Assembly (NCBI RefSeq): GCF_009650095.1 | Contig: NZ_CP045915.1 | Location: 1,488,001 to 1,552,000, forward strand | Source: Gracilibacillus salitolerans | GTDB taxonomy: Bacteria; Bacillota; Bacilli; Bacillales; Amphibacillaceae | DNA: 64,000 nucleotides | Direction: 5' to 3' | In this document: positions 8,809 through 17,540 of the stretch, one piece after another | How positions within the stretch are numbered: position 1 is the first letter of the stretch | Layout: each line of letters begins with the position of its first letter | The notes under the pieces: model-generated | Database searches by the model: none | Told to the model about the DNA's origin: nothing | Seen by the model: the letters and a program-made list of their open reading frames with translations, nothing else | Position numbers and translations under genes: made by a program

Positions 8809-9789
8809 ATGGGAAAATCGAATTTAATAGTAGAAGAGGAGCACAAATATACACCTAACCCAAACAAGAAGCCAAAGAAGTCTTTAATCAGAAAATTTAA
8901 AGGTAGCCAAAAGTTTCAAAAGTATCTATTTGTTTACACGTGTTTATTATTTCCAATCCTTTTTTATTTTGGGTTTCGTATTATTCCAACCTTGTTTACA
9001 TTCAATGTAGGTTTTAGAGATTGGAACCTACTATCTTCAGGTCCACAGCCTTTTGTGGGACTAGAAAACTTTGTAACACTATTAAAAGATGAAGTATTTC
9101 TTAAATCACTTTTTAATACATTAATCTATATCGTCTTAGGTGTATCTGGTCAATTATTATTCGGAATAATTGTTGCACTATTATTACATAAGATCAATCG
9201 TTTTGTAGGTTTGTTTCGAGTGATTTATTTTATCCCTTATGTAACTAGTATTGTGGCTATTAGTTGGGTATTTCGCTGGATCTTAATGGGGAACGGGGTT
9301 GTCAACGATGTGCTCATAAATTTAGGTTTTTCTGCCCAACCATTTTTAAATTCTCCAAACCAGGGAATCTATGTCATCATTGCAGCTATGATTTGGCAGG
9401 CTATTGGTTTTCAAATGGTCCTATTTTTAGCAGGCCTAGAAAATATACCAACGATGCTTTATGAAGCAGCAGATATAGACGGAGCAACACCTTGGCAAAA
9501 ATTCTGGCGCATTACTGTTCCATTGCTAAATCCAACTATTGTTTTTTCTGCGGTTATTGGAACGATTACGTTTATTCAAGTATCTTTTACTCAAGTTATC
9601 AATATGAGTGTGGATGGCTCAGGCGGTCCGTTAAACTCAACTATTTCCGTAGTAGTATATATCTATCAACTCGCATTTAGACAGTTTGATTTGGGACTCG
9701 CATCCGCTGCAACAGTAATTTTATTCCTATTTATTTTAGCCTTAACCTTATTCCAAATAAAAGTTCTAACAAAGAAATTTGATTATTAG
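8809..9789 (+). CDS. Sugar ABC transporter permease, MalF type
   Basis: A 326-residue inner-membrane permease with a basic cytoplasmic N-terminus of about 40 residues, then six helices. The EAA loop EAADIDGATPWQKFWRITVP at about residue 222 contacts the ATPase. It sits 59 bases after the binding protein and 18 bases before the partner permease, with AAAGGAGATG before its ATG. It forms a heterodimer channel with the next gene product. Confidence 0.92.
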   Translation: MGKSNLIVEEEHKYTPNPNKKPKKSLIRKFKGSQKFQKYLFVYTCLLFPILFYFGFRIIPTLFTFNVGFRDWNLLSSGPQPFVGLENFVTLLKDEVFLKSLFNTLIYIVLGVSGQLLFGIIVALLLHKINRFVGLFRVIYFIPYVTSIVAISWVFRWILMGNGVVNDVLINLGFSAQPFLNSPNQGIYVIIAAMIWQAIGFQMVLFLAGLENIPTMLYEAADIDGATPWQKFWRITVPLLNPTIVFSAVIGTITFIQVSFTQVINMSVDGSGGPLNSTISVVVYIYQLAFRQFDLGLASAATVILFLFILALTLFQIKVLTKKFDY

Positions 9790-9807
9790 CAAAGGAGTTG
9801 GCAAACA

Positions 9808-10620
9808 ATGGAGAAAATTGCAAAGATATGGCCATATCTACTCTTAATCATTGGGGCTTTTGTTATGGTATTTCCATTTATATGGATGTTGTCTACTTCT
9901 TTCAAAGCTCCGATCGATATATTTTCCTTGAACATTATACCAGAAACTCCAACTCTCGCTAATTACACTCAAATTTTTGAAGAAAGCTTGTTTCTTAGAT
10001 GGTTTATCAATAGTATTATCATCGCTTTAATTACTACAATAAGCGTTCTATTTTTTGATACGTTAGTTGGATATATTATAGCCAAATTTAAATTTGTTGG
10101 GCGTACCATACTTTTTATTTTAATATTAAGTACATTGATGATACCAACTGAAATGCTAATAATCCCTTGGTATATGATGAGTTCAGAATTCGGATGGACA
10201 GACACCTATTTTGGTGTATTATTCCCAGGTTTGATGACCGGTTTTGGGGTATTTCTAATGCGGCAGTTTATGGAACAAATTCCTGAAGATTTATTAAATG
10301 CGGCCCGCATTGATGGTATGAACGAGTACTCTATTTTCTTTAAAATCGCCGTACCTCAAGTCTGGCCAGCCATTTCAGCTTTAGGAATCTTTACATTTTT
10401 AAGTAACTGGAACGCGTTTTTATGGCCGCTAATCGTTATCGAATCATCTAGCCTAAGAACCCTTCCAGTCGGATTATCCTACTTCTCCTCAGGAGAGGCA
10501 GAATCAAAGTGGCACCTAATCATGACTGGAGCAACAATATCTGTTATCCCAATGATACTCGTATTCATCCTACTCCAACGCCACATCATCAAAGGCATAA
10601 CCCTAACCGGAATGAAATAA
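9808..10620 (+). CDS. Sugar ABC transporter permease, MalG type
   Basis: A 270-residue partner permease with six helices and the EAA loop LLNAARIDGMNEYSIFFKIA at about residue 164. It is the last gene of the importer and is preceded by AAAGGAG. No enzyme gene follows it directly: the next sequence, 15 bases on, is the left end of a broken insertion sequence. The insertion may therefore have separated further genes, such as the deacetylase, from this operon. Confidence 0.92.
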   Translation: MEKIAKIWPYLLLIIGAFVMVFPFIWMLSTSFKAPIDIFSLNIIPETPTLANYTQIFEESLFLRWFINSIIIALITTISVLFFDTLVGYIIAKFKFVGRTILFILILSTLMIPTEMLIIPWYMMSSEFGWTDTYFGVLFPGLMTGFGVFLMRQFMEQIPEDLLNAARIDGMNEYSIFFKIAVPQVWPAISALGIFTFLSNWNAFLWPLIVIESSSLRTLPVGLSYFSSGEAESKWHLIMTGATISVIPMILVFILLQRHIIKGITLTGMK

Positions 10621-10731
10621 AGGAAGCTAGGGGTTTAAACTGTCCCTATAGAGTAGACACTAAAAAAAGGTCTGCCCTATAGGGTACTTTTATGTATAAT
10701 AAACAAAAATAGTAGAATCGGAGAATAATTA

Positions 10732-11150
10732 ATGTCAAAAAAACACTTTACTGATAAAGAAATAAAAAAATTATCTAATAATCCATATGTTAAATCTGTT
10801 AGTCCAAAGGGTGTTACTTATACAGATGAATTTAAAAGGTTTTTATAGCTGAAACTGAAAATGGAAAGTTTCCTAGACAGGTTTTTGAAGAGCACGGTTT
10901 TGACGTTCAAGTACTAGGTATAGTCAGAATTAATAGGGCTGCGTCTAGATGGAGAACAGCTTACAGGGAATCAGGAGTATTAGGACTTCGAGATACGCGT
11001 ACAACTAATTCTGGAAGACCGTCTGAAAAAGAGCTTTCACTAGAAGAAAAAAATGCTAAATTAGAAGCTCAGATCCAATTGCTTCAGGCTGAGAATGAAT
11101 TACTAAAAAAGTTAGACATGATGGAAAGGGGGATGAACGGAAACCAGTAA
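10732..11150 (+). pseudogene. IS3-family OrfA (helix-turn-helix), frameshifted
   Basis: The frame opens with MSKKHFTDKEIKKL and hits a TAG at 10846-10848 just after TDEFKRFL. The continuation IAETENGKFPRQVFEEHGFD is in another frame and runs to the TAA at 11148. Restoring one T in the five-T run at 10840-10844 rejoins them to give DEFKRFFIAETENG, the usual sequence of this OrfA family. The C-terminal part has the leucine-rich coiled coil (EEKNAKLEAQIQLLQAENEL) used for multimerisation. The lesion is a one-base deletion in a homopolymer, either real or a sequencing error. Confidence 0.8.
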
Positions 11151-11188
11151 AAGTCTTTGCTGAACAGAAGTTTCTCTTAATTCGTTCA

Positions 11189-12002
11189 GTGATTGAAAAG
11201 TACAACCTTAAAAATATAGTGGGGTTTTTATGTGAAATTTCCGGAGTATCACGCTCAGGTTATTATAATTATTTTTCCTCAGGATCTCAAAAAAGAAGAG
11301 ATCAACGAGAGAAGGGAGATTTGGACTTAAAAGAAAATATCTTAAAGGCTTTCCATTTCAAACGACGTAATAAAGGTGCTCGACAAATTAAGATGACTTT
11401 AGAGAGACGGTTTGATATTACATACAACTTAAAACGAATCCGAAGAATTATGAAGAAATACACTATTGTATGCCCTATTAGAAGAGCCAACCCTTATAAG
11501 AAGATGTTGAAAGCTACTCAAGAACACTCCGTACTGCCTAATTTGCTAAATCGAGAATTCAAACAAGGTATTCCAGGTAAAGTATTGCTCACTGACATCA
11601 CTTATTTTTATTATGGAAAGAATCAAAAGGCTTATTTATCTACGATTAAAGATAGTTCAACAAATGAAATATTAGCCTATAACGTGTCGGATCGACTTAC
11701 GTTGGATTTAGCTACGGATACATTAGTAAAGTTAAAGAATAATAGACGAGTAAAGTTTGCAGAAGGATCCTTTATTCACTCTGATCAAGGAGGACACTAT
11801 ACCAGTCCCGCTTTTCAGAAACACGTAAAAAAATTAGGTTTAGGGCAATCAATGTCAAGAAGAGGAAACTGTTGGGATAATGCTCCACAAGAGTCTTTTT
11901 ATGGTCATTTTAAGGACGTACTATAACAATTTCAGATATCAATGGAATTTAAAGAAGATGACTCCTGTTGAATACAGAAATCATCTTCACCATGTGGCAT
12001 AA
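11189..12002 (+). pseudogene. IS3-family OrfB transposase, internally deleted
   Basis: An HTH_21 and integrase core are readable, with all three catalytic acids: D in LLTDITYF, D in HSDQGGHY, and E 36 residues later in PQESFYGHF. After GHFKDVL the frame stops at 11926. The family's C-terminal block then reappears in a shifted frame (NNFRYQWNLKKMTPVEYRNH, to the TAA at 12002). In intact relatives about 23 residues separate these blocks, so a deletion of roughly 70 bases with a frame change is inferred. Usual OrfB expression by frameshifting from OrfA is also lost. Confidence 0.8.
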
Positions 12003-12071
12003 CCTTTTTTAAAATGTTCTTTACAAAGGGTACAGTTTAATCACCACCTTACCCCCTTCCATAAACACAAA

Positions 12072-12108
12072 AAAAAGGAAGCATGAGAACCGTCCCCATG
12101 CTCCCCCT
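12072..12108 (-). terminator. Terminator of the PIG-L gene
   Basis: Read on the minus strand, GGAGCATGG and CATGCTTCC form an imperfect stem around GGGACGGTTCT, followed by eight Ts. It lies just past the stop of the deacetylase gene. A sequence with a similar GGGACGG core terminates the GH43-like gene near 20746, so a repeated terminator type may be in use. Confidence 0.6.
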
Positions 12109-12116
12109 TCAAACAA

Positions 12117-14645
12117 TTAGTCTTGTGAGCCTTGGAAGTTAATTAGGTTTGTGAAGATGCGGTATCCACCTGGTACGAGACCTTGAATTTGGCGGTACCA
12201 TACTAAGTTAGAATAAATGTATGTTCCTTCACCATAGTCAGCGACTAAGATACCACTATCAAATGTGTCACCATCAATATCAGTCATGTTCACGATTGTT
12301 TCATATTCGTTTGACCAAGCCATAGGATAGTATAAGGCTCTATCTTGTAACCAACCGCTCCAATCCGTATCTGTTATTTGGTTTGGTTGATTTAAAACGG
12401 CATGATCTTCATTTAGAATTTCATAAGGTGAATTTTCATCCGTTACTCGCCATTCAATTGATGGTTGCCCAAGTTCTAACTTATATGGTGCTGTGTTGTC
12501 TGTATCCCAATTATCCCATGGTTTGTGATATTGGACTACTGCATGCCCACCGCTTTCTACGAATTTTAGTAGTCGATCATTGTTCTCTGACAAGTCAGAT
12601 CTAGATAGGTAAGCGCGAATACCAACAACAATTGTATCGTATTGGGATAGGTCTTCCGTCGCGAAGTCTTCAATTTTAGTGATATCCATCCCAACTTCAG
12701 TTAAGTTGTCTGCTACCGTATCATAACCTGATTCTACGTAACCTACTTTTAGATCTTGGTCAAATTGGAGGTCAAAAGCTACTCCTTCTACACTTGAACT
12801 CTCTAAATGATAGAATGTACCAATATGGTCATAAGAAATAACTTGAATACTAGTCGCTAATTCCTTCCCATCTACGACCGCAGTAGGCGTTAGATCGAAC
12901 GCTTCATTATCAACCAATTCCTCTGGCGGTGTAACTGTAAAGGATACTTCTTTTTCTGTCTCGTCAGCTGCAAAAGTAACCTCTTTACTTTCTACAGCAG
13001 CCCAACCTTCTGGTGTTTGAAGCGAAACATCAGTCGTTATAGCGGACTGAGTATAATTAGTTACAGTAACATCTACAGTAATTGGTTCTCTATCTAGAGC
13101 AGTGTTAATGGCTAGTGAACCTGGTTCTGCTGCCAAACCAACCTCAGGAATAACCGCTGTCGTTTCACCTGTTAAAAATTCAACCGATGTTTGCTGTTTA
13201 TTTACTTCATAGGTTACCTCTGTCTTAATGACATCTTCAGCATAAGGATTATAATATTCTTCATCTTCTGGGACAATTACTTCAAATTCAATAGAAGCTG
13301 CTTCACCTGGCTTTAAGTTGCTCGAATCAAAGTCACCCTTAACCGTCCAATTGCTAGGAACATTTAAGTTTACATCTAGATCATTGATTGTTTCATTACC
13401 GTTATTGATTAGCTCTACGGTTACTGAAGTCTGACCACCTTGCGCCAACACTGGATTTGCCACAGTCGTGCTAACGTCTAATTTGGCTGCTACCTTACTT
13501 GTTTCTTGCAACTGCTCCTCTTTCACTTCTAAACGATGAACCAAGTCATTTTTATCTACATTTTGAAGCCTAACTTTATCTACTTTGTTCGATGTCTTTC
13601 TAAGTTGTTTTAATGCTTCGTGAGACTCTGTTAATACGTCCCCTGAATTAGGATAAGCCTCAATTACATCATCTAATTCTGATTGCAACTTCTTAAGGTC
13701 ATTCTTAATGCTATTACCAGATTTAGTTAGTTTGTTAGCGTATTCATTAAAATCATAGCTTAGATCTTCAAAGATAGAGTCTTCCTGTTCAGGAATTTCT
13801 CCTACAGCTGATTGGAATAATTCCAAATATTCTATTCTAGAACCAGGCTCAATATCATTCCCCATCCCTTGGCTCTTATGAAGGTATCTGGACTCTTCCC
13901 CTAACTGAGGATAAGTCATCCCATATACTTCATCGTAATCACCTATTTCAATACCAATCGTAGCTTCTTCTGGTGAAGCTGCAGGTAGATATAACTTCTT
14001 AATCTGCCATGGCTCAATTCCCTCTTCCAAATGTTCTGGAAATACATCCGGATTTGCTGCATCCTCAAAAGCACGTTTACTTAATTGATTAATAGCTCGG
14101 TGATGCCCGTGTTGACTCTCAACGTCTCTGAACGCCGGCATGACGATATCCGGTTGATATTCACGTATTATTCTGATAAAGCGTTCGTAAGTCACTTCTT
14201 CTCCCCAGATGTTAAGTGTATCGTCTGGGTCTTTTGAAAAACCAAAATCATAGATGGCATCGTTAGTAACTTCACTTAAGTGAAATACCTTAACTCCAGT
14301 TACTTCGGAGGCCTCAATCATTTCACGAGAACGAATAATCCCTAAGCCCTCCCCGATTTCGCTACCGATTTCGTTTTGCCCACCTTCTCCACGGTTAGCA
14401 ATAATACTAGAAGAGTGGACACCAAGCCCCCTAGATAAGTATGCTAACAGGTGACTACGCTCATCATCGGGATGGGCACCAGTATTCATGAAGCTCGTGA
14501 TTGTACTTAGAGGCTTTACAACACTCCATAGTTTTTGATCATACTCTGATGCACCTTCTTTTTCCTCCCCAAACGTTACGGATGGCATAAGAAACGGTAA
14601 AACCAAGGCAAATGCTAAAACTGCTTTTAACCCTTTTTTAAACAT
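12117..14645 (-). CDS. Secreted PIG-L-family N-deacetylase with NEW3 domains
   Basis: An 842-residue exported protein. The ATG at 14645 gives a proper signal peptide (MFKKGLKAVLAFALVLPF) and an 8-base gap from AGGGAG; longer upstream frames lack both. The PIG-L deacetylase domain follows, with zinc ligands AHPDDE (57-62) and HGHH (179-182). A charged coiled-coil stretch (about 290-400), two NEW3-like beta domains (about 420-620) and a C-terminal ThuA/glutaminase-like Rossmann domain (GYVESGYDT at about 650) follow. PIG-L enzymes remove acetyl from N-acetylglucosamine-type sugars. This one would act outside the cell on an acetamido sugar polymer or glycan. A half site like the ROK operator lies upstream. 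Confidence 0.85.
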   Translation of the reverse strand: MFKKGLKAVLAFALVLPFLMPSVTFGEEKEGASEYDQKLWSVVKPLSTITSFMNTGAHPDDERSHLLAYLSRGLGVHSSSIIANRGEGGQNEIGSEIGEGLGIIRSREMIEASEVTGVKVFHLSEVTNDAIYDFGFSKDPDDTLNIWGEEVTYERFIRIIREYQPDIVMPAFRDVESQHGHHRAINQLSKRAFEDAANPDVFPEHLEEGIEPWQIKKLYLPAASPEEATIGIEIGDYDEVYGMTYPQLGEESRYLHKSQGMGNDIEPGSRIEYLELFQSAVGEIPEQEDSIFEDLSYDFNEYANKLTKSGNSIKNDLKKLQSELDDVIEAYPNSGDVLTESHEALKQLRKTSNKVDKVRLQNVDKNDLVHRLEVKEEQLQETSKVAAKLDVSTTVANPVLAQGGQTSVTVELINNGNETINDLDVNLNVPSNWTVKGDFDSSNLKPGEAASIEFEVIVPEDEEYYNPYAEDVIKTEVTYEVNKQQTSVEFLTGETTAVIPEVGLAAEPGSLAINTALDREPITVDVTVTNYTQSAITTDVSLQTPEGWAAVESKEVTFAADETEKEVSFTVTPPEELVDNEAFDLTPTAVVDGKELATSIQVISYDHIGTFYHLESSSVEGVAFDLQFDQDLKVGYVESGYDTVADNLTEVGMDITKIEDFATEDLSQYDTIVVGIRAYLSRSDLSENNDRLLKFVESGGHAVVQYHKPWDNWDTDNTAPYKLELGQPSIEWRVTDENSPYEILNEDHAVLNQPNQITDTDWSGWLQDRALYYPMAWSNEYETIVNMTDIDGDTFDSGILVADYGEGTYIYSNLVWYRQIQGLVPGGYRIFTNLINFQGSQD

Positions 14646-15256
14646 CAACATTTCTCCCTTCAGGAATAAAAGATCTATGTAGGACCATAGATGTCTGCGT
14701 GTAACGTACGATTTACACCTCCTTATGAATGGTTCTCCATGTAGTTTTTTCTTGATGTAAAAATGAAACAAAATAGATTGCTAGACAGTTAGTTAGTAAA
14801 CTTTCCTTATTAAATGCTACGATTTAATTTTAACATATATTCTAAATTTTTTTAATCTTACTTTTCCATTCAAATATCCTATATTAAACTCAAAATAAGC
14901 CAATGTTATAGAATAGAAGCATTTAGCTTTTATATACGACTCCCTTCTAATTATTACTACCAATTTAGGTATTTTGGTAGTGATTATAAAAATGTTGAGA
15001 TATATTCAAAGTTTATTTTGTCGATTGGAGTAAAAAAGATGATTAGGATGACTTGTCTTTCTATGTACCTTTAGAAAATCTTGTCTCATCATGTTGAAAA
15101 GATAGTTTAAATGAAGCATAGGGAAGGTTCGAGATACTGAAAAAACGTCCAAAAAATAAAAAGTCAGCTTGTGCTGCTTAATATTAATAAAAAGAAAAAT
15201 CCACCAAACTTGGTATAATATAATCACGACAAACTACTACCAAAGGGGGATTTTCT
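14646..15256. other. AT-rich intergenic region with no convincing gene
   Basis: The first 150 bases are the leader of the PIG-L gene and contain GTTAGTTAGTAAACTT at 14788-14803, which resembles the operator halves at 6129-6151. The remainder is AT-rich. A TTGGTATAATATAAT stretch near 15210-15225 looks like the promoter of the transposase stub that follows. The short open frames in it have no protein-like features. Confidence 0.5.
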
Positions 15257-15419
15257 ATGACCAACGACAAAGATATGCAATTAAGCATCTATTCATTATT
15301 ATATTTAAGTTCCAGAAATTCATATGTTTAAGCTAATCAATGATAGTGTGGATTATAATTTTATTAACGAACTTCTTGAAAAGACCTACTGTAAGTTTTA
15401 TGGTCGACCTGCTAACTAG
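15257..15419 (+). pseudogene. N-terminal stub of an IS1182-family transposase
   Basis: The reading begins MTNDKDMQLSIYSLLYL and then, in another frame, continues PEIHMFKLINDSVDYNFINE and LLEKTYCKFYGRPAN before a stop at 15417-15419. The second part matches the conserved N-terminus of IS1182-type transposases from memory (P-x2-H-x4-I-x4-D-x-F-I-x-L-L). The rest of the transposase is absent. It is a deletion relic. Confidence 0.65.
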
Positions 15420-15487
15420 CCATGATTGCAATACTTTGGGTACTTACCTTACTAAAAAAAAACAATAAAGAAAGGAGGTAGCACTAT

Positions 15488-15830
15488 ATGACAATGGGTT
15501 TATCTCAGCAGATTATTAGATAGCTATGGTTATTTTTGGTACGATACTAACAATTCTTCCATTCGTTGTTTTCCCATTCGATAAACCAACCCCCAAGTAT
15601 GTACAGTATCTTGGTAAAGTTTTGCCATCGACTGTAATTGGGCTTTTAGTCATTTATTGTTTTAAAGATGTAAGTTTACTGTCCGAAACCTATGGTATCC
15701 CTGAATTTATAGGGGTGGCGGTAGTTGTACTGCTTTATTTTTGGAAGAAAAATATACTCCTCTAAATAGCAGGAGGAACGATTTCCTACAAGATTTGGTA
15801 CAAGTGTTTTTTTAATCACCTTCATTTTGA
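15488..15830 (+). pseudogene. azlD: Broken azlD-like branched-chain amino-acid export gene
   Basis: The start MTMGLSQQII follows a good AAAGGAGG site but stops at a TAG at about 15521. The body reads on in another frame as [40 protein letters not shown] and [18 protein letters not shown] to the TAA at 15765. After that stop the usual C-terminus is recognisable (IAGGTISY) with another shift. AzlD is the small subunit of the AzlCD exporter. No azlC is next to it. At least three lesions make this a true pseudogene rather than a sequencing error. Confidence 0.7.
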
Positions 15831-16160
15831 ATAATATTGTTTATCATAAAAGGGGTATGATTATGAAACATTGTACAAAATGCAAATGGATCCTTTTTTT
15901 CAATATGATCTTCAACAGTAGATTAAATCATTTCTTATTCACAAACTAGGCGCTATTATTGAATAGTGTAACAATTAGAGTGAGTATTAACACAAGACCG
16001 TGCTTAGCTAATCGTTTGTTCACATCTTTGTTACTCAACTTAATTTAATTGATTTATTTTTATTTATTGTAATTTATTAATAAACCTATCAAACCCTTGA
16101 TATTTAAGACTCTTGAATTTAATTAAACTTATATAACTGAGTTTACCTATCAATCTTGTG
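15831..16160. other. Intergenic region without a supported gene
   Basis: AT-rich sequence. A short frame at 15863 (MKHCTKCKWILFF) has a CxxC but stops after about 28 codons and has no family resemblance. Nothing else is supported before the tRNA fragment. Confidence 0.5.
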
Positions 16161-16204
16161 TTGACAGGATAGAGGTTGCTGGTTCGAGACCAGTCGGAAT
16201 CACA
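16161..16204 (+). repeat. 3' half of tRNA-Val(GAC), probable attachment-site relic
   Basis: From the anticodon loop TTGACAG onward the sequence follows a Bacillus tRNA-Val(GAC): stem strand GATAG, a five-pair T stem GCTGG/CCAGT (one G-U pair) around TTCGAGA, then CGGAATCA. The matching 5' stem strand CTATC occurs at 16146-16150 but is separated by about nine extra bases, and no D arm or 5' acceptor strand exists. It is therefore not a functional tRNA. A 3' tRNA half running from the anticodon loop is the usual target of tyrosine integrases, so this may be a leftover attL/attR. Confidence 0.7.
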
Positions 16205-16211
16205 CAACATA

Positions 16212-16254
16212 AAATGCTGAATTCCTTTAATGACAAGGGGTTCAGCATTTTTAA
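16212..16254 (+). terminator. Terminator downstream of the tRNA fragment
   Basis: AAATGCTGAA and TTCAGCATTT form a 10-base stem, with partial further pairing inside, followed by TTTTTAAAT. Its position right after a tRNA 3' end suggests it was carried along with the original tRNA gene. Confidence 0.75.
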
Positions 16255-16317
16255 ATTAAATCAGTACAAATTTTGTTTCGAACGTTTAATTTGAGATATA
16301 ACTTTTATAGGTCTTGA

Positions 16318-16365
16318 GAAAATGTTCACAAATGTTCACTTATGAAAAGTTAACAACATCGCTAT
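16318..16365 (+). promoter_or_regulatory. Tandem repeat and promoter before the DUF2798 gene
   Basis: AAATGTTCAC occurs twice in tandem at about 16319-16339. A -10-like TATAAT follows at about 16363. Direct repeats just upstream of a promoter often bind an activator or response regulator. The binding protein is unknown. Confidence 0.35.
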
Positions 16366-16399
16366 AATAACAAAGTGTTAAAAAGAAGGGATGTTGTAG

Positions 16400-16914
16400 A
16401 TGACAAACAATATGCACGTAGAAACAAGGCTTCCTAGAAATGGAAAAGAAGGTATCATATTTTTATTGATTATTTCAATCATTTCCGTAAATACGATAGC
16501 TCCGATTATTATGGGGTTGGAACGTGGCTTTAGTAATGAAGTTTATTTACAGACTCTAAAGATCATTCCGTTCATGTGGGTTGTAGTTGTATTATTAGTT
16601 AATTTTGTTGCAGATCCGTTAGTTGGAAAAGTGATGCCCAAATTCATAGGAAAAACAGATGGATTTAATGCTAAAGTTTTATTAAATACTTTATTACACG
16701 TCACATTCTTATCTATACTTCTAACCATTATAGGACATGGGTTGGTACCAAACAAATAAGCATGGAACCATTTCAAAACTTCTTTCAAGTCTGGCCTAGA
16801 AACTTTGGTATAGCATTATGGATTGAACTGTTGATTGCACAGCCAATAGCGAGATTTGCGATGAAAAAATTACATGAAAGACAGGATAGAAAAGGAGATA
16901 TTGTTGATTTTTAA
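16400..16914 (+). pseudogene. DUF2798-type membrane protein, split by a frameshift
   Basis: The first frame (119 residues, start MTNNMHVETRLPRNGKEGII) has three hydrophobic helices with the doubled DUF2798 pattern. It ends at the TAA 16757-16759. The family's last helix follows in another frame from about 16762 (MEPFQNFFQVWPRNFGIALW, then LIAQPIARFAMKK) to the TAA at 16914. Intact relatives contain both parts in one protein. A one-base shift near 16755 explains the split. Expression as two pieces is possible but less likely. Function of the family is unknown. Confidence 0.65.
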
Positions 16915-16976
16915 CACATAACATAATTGATGAAATTCTATTTTTTTTAGAGTGTTGCTCAAAATAAAAGTAGTTT

Positions 16977-17013
16977 AAAGCCGACAGATGATATAAAATA
17001 TCAGTCGGCTTTA
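16977..17013 (+). terminator. Rho-independent terminator
   Basis: AAAGCCGACAGAT and its near complement ATCAGTCGGCTTT form a long stem. It closes the DUF2798 locus. Confidence 0.7.
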
Positions 17014-17540
17014 CTTGTTAATACAAATCATTTGTGTTTGAAATGTAAGTATTCAGCTCATTGAGATGAGTTTAAATGGCACTAATAAGTTTAAAAAGTA
17101 AAAATATTATTAAAAATAAGCTAAAAATTGTTATAGGTTTGCGAACTTATATGATTATAATCTAGTTTGTAGAAACTATTTTTGCGTTAAAAAATCGGAT
17201 AAGAAATGCTAACATTAGATGAGAAGATAATAAAAAAGTATTAATTCTATTACAATGAATTGTAAGCGTTTTATTTCTTAGAACTTCAAAACTAACTCCA
17301 TGGAACATATTTGTCTAAAACCAATCCCCATCGTTTAGAATCTGCAAAAAAACTTACTGTAACATCTTAATTTTATTTTGTGAAATAACTTGAAATCCTC
17401 CTAAATTAAAACATGCCAAATAAAAAGACAACAAAAACTAATTATTTTTCTACATCCATTTCATTTAAGGGGGTGATGTTTAAGAAAGTTAGGCTTAATG
17501 GCCATAAAGAAACAACTACAAAAAAGGAGAGGATACGTCT
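17014..17540. other. Long leader of the GH43-like gene with a cre-like site
   Basis: No gene is visible in these 527 AT-rich bases. TGTAAGCGTTTTAT at 17261-17274 matches 12 of 14 cre positions, suggesting glucose repression of the secreted enzyme. The last 80 bases hold GGGGGTGATG (17469-17478) and the gene's own ribosome site AAAGGAGAGG. Confidence 0.45.

Larger units (their letters stand above)
10635..12040 (+). mobile_element. Degenerate IS3-family insertion sequence
   Basis: The element is bounded by inverted ends TTAAACTGT (left, 10635-10643) and ACAGTTTAA (right, 12032-12040), with partly matching inner sequence (CCCT and AAAAAAAGG against CCTTTTTT). It holds an OrfA and an OrfB of the IS3/IS150 type. 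Both are damaged, so it cannot move by itself. No clear target duplication flanks it (GGGT on the left, TCAC on the right). It lies between the importer operon and the convergent deacetylase gene. Confidence 0.8.

Noticed and set aside
15006..15227. A 73-codon minus-strand open frame
   Set aside because: Low-complexity AT-rich translation with no ribosome site and no family features. It overlaps the probable promoter of the transposase stub.
15863..15950. Short frame MKHCTKCKWILFF with a CxxC
   Set aside because: It stops after about 28 codons in a decayed region and resembles nothing I know. The CxxC alone is not evidence.
16146..16204. A functional tRNA-Val
   Set aside because: No D arm or 5' acceptor strand, and the anticodon stem is interrupted by extra bases. 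Only the 3' half is present.
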